From: Spirogloea muscicola
Taxonomy: Eukaryota; Streptophyta; Zygnematophyceae; Spirogloeales; Spirogloeaceae
NCBI GenBank assembly: GCA_009602725.1
Contig: WELB01000005.1
Location: 246,783-310,782, forward strand
Direction of reading: 5' to 3'
Length of the DNA stretch: 64,000 nt
Shown: positions 34,401 to 45,200 of the stretch, in pieces
Layout: every line of letters starts with the position of its first letter
Numbering within the stretch: position 1 is the first letter of the stretch
The notes under the pieces: model-generated
Seen by the model: only the letters and a program-made list of their open reading frames with translations
Told to the model about the DNA's origin: nothing
Database searches by the model: none
Made by a program: the position numbers and the translations under genes

Positions 34401-37400
34401 TATATATTGAGCATGTCAAGATAGATGAGTGTGATCTGCGTAAGGAAAGGCTGTCCAAGTGCACTAGCCACGCTTGTGTTGGTCTGCATCCGCCGAGCAT
34501 GCACATAGACACGTGTCAGAAATCTGCCTTAGTCATTGAGCTGCAATAGTTGCATCGACATGATTAACTGCTGACAGTTGAAGGAAAGAGTTGTCCTTGA
34601 TATGCACCTGCAGAATGTTCAGAATTGCTCTGATGGAGTCGGGCAACTTCAGAAACTCGACATTTTGCTTAGCCTGTTCAATAATCTGCGCCCATCTCTG
34701 CAGATCACACACCAAGGACAGAGGCAGGATGTGACTGATGCAGTTTGTGCAGTGGCAGACAATGCCAACTGGGCGGTTACTGGAGACTCATACTTACAGA
34801 CAGGACATGGGCTTGCTAGTAATAAGCTTGGCATCAAGAGACTGCTACAGCAAGCTTCTTGGAAAAGCAAGATAGTCTCATGCAGTGCAAAATTTGAGAC
34901 TGACCACGTTGGGCGGCTGCATCAACTTCTGAAGATACTCGTCACGCTTCAGCTGATCAGTTTCTGCTTGGATCATATACCCAACCTGATAGCAGCAAGT
35001 AGACTTGATGAGAAACTTGACTGGCCTGCTTGATAGACTAAGAGGCCAAAAATCCTCTCACCCCACTTGATTAAACTGCACAAATTTGAAGTGGCCATTC
35101 CAAGGACGTACACGTATAGTGCACAAATGGCAAGCTGCACTTACAGACTCGTAGAAGGTGTGGATCTGATGTGCCTGCAGGTCAAGAATGGTTGTTGACA
35201 GCCCTCGTAGAAGCTCTAGTATGAAAGGCTCTGTCTCACCCACCTGCACAAAGAAGCACATGATTAGAAGCACGCTAGCAAATCTGGTGTTGCACAATGC
35301 GATGGCGAATTCGACTTCCATACATATGCTGGTTGAGTATATCAAGCACAGAAAATGGTTTTGCACATCTGACAAGTGAAACCGTGGCATACCTGTAGTA
35401 TCACAAATTTGCGGCGGCACTTCTGTACAATCTTCAAGAAGGTGTCACACGCCATGTCCTTTTATTTGCAAGAAGCAGGAGGCCTGTCAGTATAGCTGCC
35501 AGCCTAGCGCACAGCACAGGCACGCGTACATTGCGAGGCGAATCGAAAAAGAGGCAAATCTAGCTATTTGGAAACAATTGCTCACACATTGAAAGTTAAG
35601 GCACGGTCAACATAAGCTCTCAATCAATAAAGTAAAATGGCTCTCATTTACAAAAAGCTGCCCTCAGAGGCCACGGTGAAGAGATAATGCACACACCTGC
35701 ACCCCAGGGTGAGTCTCGTGCATAAATTCAAACAGCTTGTTCACAACCGTCTTCAAGAATTTCCAATGAGCTCGCAAGAATCTCGGATACTGTCCAACGA
35801 CATACCTGCAAAAGCAGACCACAACAATGAGCATGGCACTATGTGGCAGCAGACTTTACATCTTCACAGTGTTCTTTGCTGCAGCAAATGTTCCTGTTTG
35901 CCACTTAGGGCAGTAAATTTAGCATAAATTAGACAGAGCAATTTTGACATGTACGACAGCAGATGAAAGCTCTCCGGCTTCAATTTGCGCCTTTTCAAGG
36001 TCCAATGGCCTAGCCTACATGATGTCACTGGCGACCACCGCCTTATGATCCTTTCCCTTGACTGCCTTTGATAAGGTGAGAAGATCTTGGACCACTTGCA
36101 CCAAGAATCGGCTCTCCTGCATGACAAGTAGCAAGCACTTGGACGTCTCTCAAGAACTAGTCAAGCAGAGGACTCTCTTGTGTGGACAAGACCCGACTCG
36201 ACCCCAGGTCGCCCCACTTTGCTTCGTACATGATGTTGCTGGCAATGACGGCCTTGTTGTCCTTCCCTCTTGTGAATTCACAGAGATTCAACAGGTCGCG
36301 AATCACAGTCACCAAAAAACGGTTCTCCTGCATTGCGCAAGAAGTCCAGCATTCCATGTGACAGCTGCCCAACATCTGCTGACTAACTGGGCAGACACGA
36401 GCTGCACACCGTGTGGTCTCTGTGCCATGGACACACCCGTGCAGCCTTTGACACTTGCATCAGCTTCAGACCCACCCACTGACATCGCAAGCAATACGAC
36501 ATTCACAAACACACTTCCTGGGAGTAGGCTGTCAGAATAATTGTGTTGACTGACCTGATCCTCCACCATAGAACCAGAGATGGAGCCAATCGCCCAGCAC
36601 AGAGTGTTCAGGTTATTCCACGACCATTCATCTCCATTCAGCTGCTTAGTCAGCTTCTTGAGCATCTGCAAAAGTTTAGCAATGTTTGTGCTTGTAAGTA
36701 TCGGCAGGATGCTTCCCAATCTCATCGTCGCCAACTGTAAGGACCTCCCTCTTGATCACGGCCTGAAAGGCATCAAAAGTACATCAATGCTTAACTAGCT
36801 GTCCTTTAGTATGTGGTTGCAAGGCCATTCCATCACATGATTTAACACTATCAGTCATGTGCTGACCTGCTGTTCAGTGTCCTCGTGGTCTAAATGTGAG
36901 AGGTAGATCAGCGTCTCTCTCATTATCTGCAACATTACAACGTGAAGACAATACAACTGAGCACTTACGACTACACCTCTCTGCTCGCACTGCCATCTTA
37001 AAGCCTAGGAGAGCAGAGAAATTGGTTAATACATCAAGCATTTGATCGATGAAGCAACACTCAACAACAACTCTACCTTGTACTGGACAAGAACGTCATT
37101 GTCTTTCATTGTTTCTCGGACTATATTGCCATTTTCGTCCTCAACTATCAAAACCTCCTCTGGCTTGGCCATTCTACTGATCATGAGGAGTCGCAGCTTA
37201 GACATTGGCCCCGAGTACAGCTGCTTTCGTGGTGACATCTGCCCGCCAATCCCGTTCGTCATGGGTGCACCAACTACTAAGCCCACCTGCGAGCCCACAA
37301 GTACAATAATACGTGACTTAGTGTTGTTGCTTCCTACTGCCCTTGCAGTATTTGCAGGTTTGCTCCCTTTGCACAATCTCCATGTCATGACTCAGTAGGA

Positions 37401-40400
37401 GACATGTTTCGCTACTCTCACTGAGGCAAGTCACTGTAGAGCGTACAAGGATGATAGCAGGTGTTCAAATGGACGCTTTGATCTGTGGATACTGCTGTCT
37501 GCAAAACAAACAATGCTTTGCCCGTACTCATGATGGCTGTGTGCATGCTAATAAACTGTGGCGTTTCAAAATTGGAGCAAGTAAAGACTTGCCTGCAACC
37601 CAAGAGGTGTTGGTTGCAATGTTGCTTCCATACTGCACTCTGACTGGAACAGCTCGCAGACAAGCACATTCCAGTAGTCTAAACACACCTGCACACAGCT
37701 ATCAACACTCTCCTTGTAAGATGCCAAAGAAAATATGCCAAGACTTGTTGCTGTCCAAACACACTTGACAAATGGAGTAGAGGAGCATGTGTACCACCCA
37801 TTTGCACAAAATAGAGGTGACTGCATCAAATAAAGCTATGGTGCCAGCAAGGTGGGCAATGAGCTCGCTGCAATTCTGACAAAATGATGCTTATACTGAC
37901 GGAGTATAACCACTGAAAATCAAGAGCACCAACAGCATGCCAATCAAAAGCATAGCTAAGTAGCAAACATCAGAGGGGGTGTGATGAAGACCAAGCAGCA
38001 ACTTGGTAATACAGCTTGGCAGATTCAAGCTAGAGTGCAAGATGTACCTTGAAGACCTCAGTGTCCTCCACGTACGAGATATATATGAGGTAGTCAAGGC
38101 CGAATAGGAGGGGCTCTGGTGCTGCTTCCAAGACCTGGATGTGAGCCTGCGGACACAATGCAACACACCTTAGAACCAGCTACTGGAAGCAGGGAGCTCC
38201 ATGCATTGAGGTGACACTGCAGTGGACTCATGGAGACGTATATGTACAGGTGGTCGTCCAAAACGTCGGATGCTGACGATTGGAGCAACTTGCGTAACCC
38301 AGAGAAATCTATCATCACGTGCTGCCTTCATTAACACAAAAGCACAACGATGCAAGAGAATACATCCAGAGTTCACAACATGCATATCAATCTCACCTTG
38401 AAAAAGGACGTGAAGAAGAGTGCAAGGTTCTGAATGAAAGCCTGTGTACATGTACAGCCAGGCACGGCACCAAGCATCAGATGGGAAATGGCAAAGTAGC
38501 AAAGGTAAAGCTAATGGGAGCACTACTGTCAGACTTGTGATTAGCTGGATGCTAAATTACTGCGAGATAGGGAGGTAGATCCTTGACATGCCAATGTCAC
38601 TGCTTGATAGCCCAATATTACCTGATCCTCATCACTGCCTACGTTATAGGCTTCAGGAATATTTGTAGTGAGCGGCAAGATGGCCTGCAATGGCAGCCAA
38701 GAATATGCATCAGCTTTAGGTATGCCATATATCTACAGCTTCTCCACCCGTAAAAGACCAGGGTCTAATGTCTGCAGCAATTGGATGCATAATAGCTCTC
38801 TTGCCTGAAGCTGCTCCATGAAGAACGTGTATAGCTTGGCAAAGTGTGGATTGTAATAGTCGCCGAAGCTGAGAGCAGCCACCTGCAGCAACCACCCAAA
38901 GGCGAGGCACCTGTTGGCAAGTGATCCTGGGTAGGCATGACGAGAGAATAGGCAGTACATACCCCATAGCAAGTGCAACTTCAACACTGCTGTGCATTAC
39001 CCACAGGCCCTACAATCCTTTTGGTGATTGGACGCAGGTATCTTGATGTGGCACTCCATTGCAAAGCATAAGCAAGCCATGTTGTGTATAACATAGTCAC
39101 AAGCTCAGACTCAGAGGAGGACATGCTTTACTCCAAAGTGATTCCCTCTGCGCCCCACGAAGCGACATGCTTGACACGATCTCAAGCCATTGCTAATACT
39201 GAAAGAGCTCACGATAAAATATTCACCTCTGTGAGGCACTGCAATGCAAGATTTCTGTACGCCGGTACGGGGAAGAGTTTTAACAAACTCTCCAACTGCA
39301 GTGGACACAAGGCACATACAGCAGCAAATCAATATTTGTAACCTGCCATCTTGCTCCATAATCTTCCGCAAGAATGAGAAGTTCCTGTCTACTTAACCCA
39401 GGACAAGAAAACAGCAACACTGTGCATCTCACAATATACAATCCTGACAGCTTCTGCAAATTTGATATCTACATGAGCTCCAAGAAAGGCGGTCTGACCA
39501 GAGTGGACTCAAAAATGTAGCCCAATGGTATCCAAGATAGGAATGCATGCAGTGTGGAGAGCGTCGCCCTGGTCAGTGAGGGCCGCTGCGAGGCAGCGAG
39601 AACATACTGGCAGAGTTCGTGGACCAGCTGGAACTCGCTGCACCAGCAGTGCACACACAAAAGCAACATGGCTGTCACTGCCACAAAAAATCTGGAACCT
39701 GGAGCAGAGGCGCATTCACCAGAGAGAACAGCGGCACATGAGTGCACATGAGTGGCAGCCAGCTTACCTGTTGAGTGATTGTTTCAAGTCTTTGATCTTC
39801 TGCTGAGTCATCTCTCCCCGCGAGAAGTCAAACACCTCCTCACTCAGGAGCTGTAAGTGGATAAGAGATGGTTGTGAGCTCAATCTCAAGCTATGCAGCA
39901 AATGGAAGGCATCAATGATTGACTAGACACATGATCACATTGCATGGATGTCAGCTTCTCATGCATATGCAGCCAACTTCTCGAAGTAGAAGTACCTTAA
40001 GAATGACCATGCAATTTTCACACAGGGTTTCACTGCTCCTTGCAGCTGTTACAAGGTCTGGTATGAAGTTTGGCCAACGTTGAGGCCACTCATGCTTGAG
40101 GACCTGCTCAACATGAATATATGAAGTCATCAGACACAGCAAGCTAAGAGGGCCAGACCCAAATCGACGTCCGACAATGTCAAGAAACTGACGTCACAGA
40201 GGGGGCTGCATGACCCCCATTGCCCAGGACATACTAACTGGAATTACGAATCCTTCGAGCCGCATTCTAAGCAGTACTATCCAGGTTGATGCAGGACACA
40301 AAAACAACAGGTAGGATGGTGGGGCCATCCTTTCATGCCTGGACTAAAATGATGTTGAGTTTGTTGAGGTACAGTCGCTCAGAGCGGAATGTCGTCTCAT

Positions 40401-41525
40401 CTCGTGATATCTGCAGGAAAATCGAAATGATGGAAAGCTCGTTGGCGCGGAGAAGTTGTTATCAACGACAGACAACCCTGCATGCATGCTGACCATGGCA
40501 CGACATGCCATAGTAGTGAAGCTACCTGGTCAAGGCTTCTTTTGATAGAGGACTTTACTGCTATTGGCTGCTAAAGCAAAGCCCTACCTGAACAATCAAA
40601 TCAGAGATGTAGTTCTTGATCCCGTCCCTCTGCTCCACAGGAAGGGCGTTCCACCGGTACTTGATGACACCCTCTAAGACCTGCAAAGTGCCAAACAAGG
40701 AAGAGCATGCTTAGAATCAGCTCAATGGCCAAGATTTTACCAATATCATGAGCCTCGGGATGTTGTCGTTCACTATGTCGGCAGCCTGGGTCTCGCTTCT
40801 TGTGACGACCATGTGCAAGTGGGCTGTGCTACTTGTCCAAGACAAGAAAAGCAGCTGAGTTCCAGGAAAATGACTTTAATGCATGTCCCCTTGCCTAGCC
40901 AAGCGCCTGCACAAAACCTTCGCTAAGAATACTACGGCGGTTGAGCAGACTGACCACTGCTGCACATGCTTAGCCTTCGTGACCTAGAGGACGCCGCACC
41001 ACAGGAGCTCACCTGTAGGGCGAAAAATTTGGAGTTCTGGTTGCGGCTGGTCTGGAGGACCGACACGACGCGCGTCCAGGTCTCGGGATGCTCTTGGAGG
41101 GCTCTCAGGACGCGCTCCGCGGCGGCCCGCTGCAGGAACCGAGGAGCCCGCAGATGGCATTGAATATACACTATCTCAAGCGGTACCAAGCAGGTTGAGT
41201 GCCGGCCGCACGACGACCGCGAGACGGACGCACGCACAGTGCAGCGCCACAAGCTGCTAAGGTCTTTGAGCTTCGGGCCAGAAGCTCCAACTCGTCATAT
41301 TCCGTGTCAAGGCCTACCATGAACGAGCAGGCTTGGCAGAGAGAGCCTCCAAGCCCCATTTGAGCTTACTAAGGAGCTTCTGGAATGGGAGCGAGTTGTT
41401 GGCAGCAGACGACATCATTAAGGCTTAACCTCGTCTTTGGATCCGGTGCCGTAGAAGGCGTCGATGGTGGAGTCGAGGAGGGCAACGTCGAGCGGCTGCG
41501 AGAAGTCGAGCAGCTGCTCTGCCAT
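31450..41525 (-). CDS. XPO1: Exportin-1 (CRM1), nuclear export receptor
   Basis: Exportin-1 is a HEAT-repeat karyopherin that binds leucine-rich export signals with Ran-GTP and carries cargo through nuclear pores. The start (41525) reads [20 protein letters not shown] and the end reads [14 protein letters not shown]. Exons (minus): 41525-41430, 41129-41013, 40680-40588, 40410-40339, 40103-39996, 39850-39768, 39637-39499, 39295-39227, 38882-38805, 38684-38622, 38441-38397, 38146-38048, 37688-37593, 37286-37077, 36926-36867, 36665-36555, then 36327-36230 or 36116-36019, 35805-35697, 35458-35393, 35243-35145, 34985-34908, 34697-34608, 34483-34398, 34166-34086, 33827-33645, 33458-33392, 33180-33069, 32920-32813, 32340-32203, 32035-31790, 31572-31450. 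The leptomycin-target Cys is present (DMACDTF, exon 35458-35393). Introns after 40339, 38805 and 37593 use GC donors. The joined exons give a continuous plant-like protein with no missing block that I noticed. Confidence 0.97.
36019..36116 (-). other. XPO1: XPO1 alternative exon B (98 nt), diverged duplicate of A
   Basis: Preceded by TGCAG and followed by GTAGGC. Encodes [18 protein letters not shown], then [12 protein letters not shown] plus the same two bases. It has the same length and phases as exon A, about 60% identical residues and no stop. The 113-nt intron between the two exons looks normal. Confidence 0.88.
36230..36327 (-). other. XPO1: XPO1 alternative exon A (98 nt)
   Basis: Preceded by TGCAG and followed by GTACGA. 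Encodes [18 protein letters not shown], then [12 protein letters not shown] plus two bases of the next Met codon. It is the version closest to other plant exportins ([16 protein letters not shown]). Confidence 0.9.
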
Positions 41526-41603
41526 CCCGCCGCCCCGCGGGCTGCGGCCACCGCACGAGCCGCCGCCGCGGTCCTAGCCGCCGCCGTTGCCGCCGCCGCC
41601 GCT

Positions 41604-41604
41604 N
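41604..41604. other. Single ambiguous base
   Basis: An N just upstream of the exportin-1 start, in a GCC-rich run next to a LINE tail. Confidence 1.
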
Positions 41605-41725
41605 CTCAGAGAAGTGTCACTCCCAGTGGGGGCAAGGGCTGTGAAAAGCCAGACCGAAAGGAATTGACGAAGGTTCGAAGGGGCCAAATGACGGAAGTGC
41701 CTTATAAGCGCTAAGCGGCTACGAA
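41605..41725 (-). repeat. LINE hairpin tail
   Basis: GTGTCACTCCCAGTGGGGGC, GGCTGTGAAAAGCCAGACC and GGTTCGAAGGGGCC match 21965-22040 and 56580-56655. It sits within about 100 bp of the exportin-1 start. From 41725 to 42060 nothing else is recognised. Confidence 0.65.
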
Positions 41726-42065
41726 GGGATCTCTTGGCTGGGCTGACATCAATTTACCTGTAATAAGCTAACCTAAGTGATTAAAGCACTATTAGCGCTA
41801 AAGACGCCGGGGCAGTACATGTCACCGCAGGAGTCGGCAACTCCGACCATCTCGATTCTCATCCGCGTCGCGCGATGACAGCTATTCCGTTTTTTGATAT
41901 CACAATACACGACTTCCATATAAGATTCATACCTGGCGGTTAAAGTCCAAGATTCGACCGCTCGAAGACCGGCGGGAGCGGGGATACCTGGCCGGGGATA
42001 GCAGCCCCGCCCGCAGCCATTTCATTGGCCGCACAGATCGACCAGCCTTGGCCAGCGCCGCCTCT

Positions 42066-42102
42066 GTCGCCGCCGCCGCCGCCGCCGCCATAGCTGCCGC
42101 CG

Positions 42103-42125
<23 letters not shown>
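42066..42125. repeat. GCC triplet run in the receptor-kinase leader
   Basis: Near-pure GCC repeats about 110 bp upstream of the receptor-kinase ATG. Confidence 0.9.
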
Positions 42126-42133
<8 letters not shown>

Positions 42134-42229
42134 CGGTCCCTGCACGGGCAAGCAGGGTAGCAGGCGCTCCGGTCAGCCGCTGCATCAGCCGCCGGCCGCG
42201 AGTCATCGGCGCGGCGATCCCAGCGAGCC

Positions 42230-45200
42230 ATGGCGTCGTGGAAGCTCCGGCGCCGCAGCCTCGCTGTGTTCCTCGTGCTCATAGCCAGCGCTGTGGAGGT
42301 CGCTGCTGAGGCCAGCCGCAAGGAGGGTGAGTCGACAGAATGGTGTCCTGTCAAGAATACCCCAAGCCTCTCCTTGTGTTCCCAAGATGCCTTTGTTGAG
42401 TAGCACCCTGCTTTATGAGGAAAAGGAAGACCTGCCGTTGGTGGGCCCGGTGATCTCTGTGCCTCGCCTACAAGCTCATGTGACCACTTTACGAGCCTAC
42501 ATTCCTGGCACGGTGCAGTGTCTAAGTTGTGGGCCAGGTTCACGACAGAACGTACAGTAGCTTCCTATTCACATAGGCACTTACGATGCTGTGATAGCAC
42601 GTCTCACCCTTCCTCTTTTCGTCGAGCAGTGGAAGCTCTGAAGCAGATATATGCTTCCTTTGGGAAACCCATCGCCTTGTTGGATTGGACTGGACAAAGC
42701 CCCTGCCGTGATAGCTGGTCAGGGGTTGTGTGCGACAACAGCCACCCTCAATATGTCGTTGGCTTGTGAGTGACATGATCATCTGACATGCATATACCCT
42801 GCAATTAGGCATTCTCGAAGACCACTGCTACTTGTCTGCAGTAGCAAACTAGGCCATTCTTTTCCTGGTTAATGGGTGCTGCGCGCCAGTTAGCAGGGAG
42901 CTAGACCTTGCTGCAATGACATTCAGTGGGAGCTGAGGGTCTTAAGGAAGTCTCTGCAAGTTCCTCTGCATCCTGGTGGTCCTTTGTACGTCAAGCCATC
43001 TTCTAAGGATTACTTTGCATTGCTTCTATCTTCTTGCTAATCTTCATACCATGTGCTTGTAGATTGCTGGGCAGCATGCGCCTGTATGGAGACATTCCAG
43101 CAGCCATCTTCAAGCTGAAGCAATTGCGGACTTTGTGAGCAATACGCCACTTCAATAGGACTGTATAGTGCAGACGGGGCACATGGCTAGTCTGTAAATA
43201 GGATAAGTTGTTGCCAATGCCAGAAGGCGGCTCAGGATCAATTGAGGTGATAGTAATTATGCTGCATGGTCTCAAGAGACTTAGGAGGTGCTTTTGCATG
43301 CACACATGAAAGTGCTTCTTACTGTCAAAGCTTTATGGTTGCGATTACAAAGGGGTTAGTCTCAATGTGTCCACCACTCACAGTCCTTCCCTTGTCACAT
43401 CATGTGGCATGTTGTGGCTCCAGGCTTGAGATGCTCCAGCAATGAGAGAAGCGCACAGCTTGTGCGCCAGGAATATGTATGTCGCAATGCATGTCCATGT
43501 CACTACAACTACATCAAGGCACCTTCTCATTGTCGCCAAGCAACCTGCTGTGTACTGCAGCGTTCAGCAGAAGGTGGTCAGAGACATCACTGCAGGCTCA
43601 CTGAATATGAGGAGCTGATACTTGCATCTATTGGATTGCACAGGGACCTCAGCACAAATGGCATCTCTGGAGGCATCCCGGAGTGGCTTGGGCACCTAAG
43701 TAATCTACAAACTCTGTAAGTTCCACAGACGTGGCTACTGTGGCTTATGCTTGCAGTGGCTTATACTGGCAGTCGAATAAATAAAAGCTTCAGCCTCCAG
43801 TTGCATTATACAGTCACGATGACGTTGGTGATAGCATCTACAGCCTCTGCTTGAGTTGGACAGTCCTGTCTGACCTCGCTCATTAGCAGGGTTAAGGTCA
43901 TTTTCTATTACAAAATGTATGATGCTAAGGCAATATGGCCGAATCATGACTATTTTCGTCTTCTCGCTGGCAGTGAGCTGGAGCACAATCACCTCACAGG
44001 AGCAATTCCTAAATCTCTTGCACATCTGACAAAGCTCACGTGAGTGCTCACAGAGCTCAACCTAGGACTGACCCCTCCTTGTAAGTATGTGCTAGTAGCT
44101 GCAGATTTTGCAATATCTTACTAAGTCCTCCATGCTGCAACAGGTACGACACCGGTAGTCTGTGTGAGGCAACCACCCCAGGTTGCGTTGCAAATGCATC
44201 ACCCAGCACCTATCCAACTCCACAAGCCTCCAAGCCACCAGCACCGCACCCAAGCACACCAGATAAACCCAAACCCCCGGCTCGTCGCAGCCCCTCTCCA
44301 GTGACACTCGTCACAACTTCCCATCCACCAAAGTTTGTGTCACCACCAGTAGCAGCAGTGCACAGTGCTCCACCTCCTAGATCATGTGTCATGGAGGATC
44401 CTTGGCCATGCATCTGCTCGGGCGGTTACCAAGGCCTTGAGACCTGCAAATCTACAGTCTCCAGCACTTTGTGCAGTTGCAATACATGTAAGTCTTGTGT
44501 CCACATCCACTTTATAGCCCAGAGGAATGTCCTTGCGATCTATTGCAACTGATGTTGTCTAGATTCAAGCACTTCATATTATTATTTCTACTTCACTCAA
44601 GCTTACTTGACACATCAAGCAGTGTGTTTTCTTGTTAAGGTTTTGTTCAAGCAAGTAGTGCCATAATCTGATAGCAACAATCAACAAGCAATAGGGGCTT
44701 GTTGCATTGTAATTGCCTCTGACCTTCATGCAATTGCAAATCTGTGCCAGCATGCCCAGCCTGTCCGGCAGCTCAATTGCTGTTACAGCAACAAGAGTCC
44801 AGCTGTCAATGCTCGGCACCTATGATGGTCAAGGTCCGGCTGTTGGCAGCAAATTTCAGTACCTTTGCACCCTCAGACCAGCGAAGCTTCCTCTCACAAT
44901 TTTCACAACTGCTGCATGCCAGCCAAACACAGGTATTCTCCGATACCCGAACAATGTCGTGAATGGGTAACTATATAGCACTGTCATATGAATTGCACCT
45001 TAATGCAATCCTGTAATGACACTAAACGTGTTGTAGTCTGCCAGACAACTTCATATGTCAATATATTATGCTGATGCTGGCATGCAGTGTTTGCCCGCAC
45101 GTCCAGGGGCGTCTGACTTTAGTACTCAACTCGGCTTGCTGGCTGCAGATGACGGTGTTGTCAAGGCAAGCTGGCAGCGTGATCCTTGATCTGGCGCTTT

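Noticed and set aside
36670-36760. Extra XPO1 exon reading [16 protein letters not shown]
   Set aside because: It follows an AG, but exons 36926-36867 and 36665-36555 join directly to give the known exportin sequence, so it is intronic.
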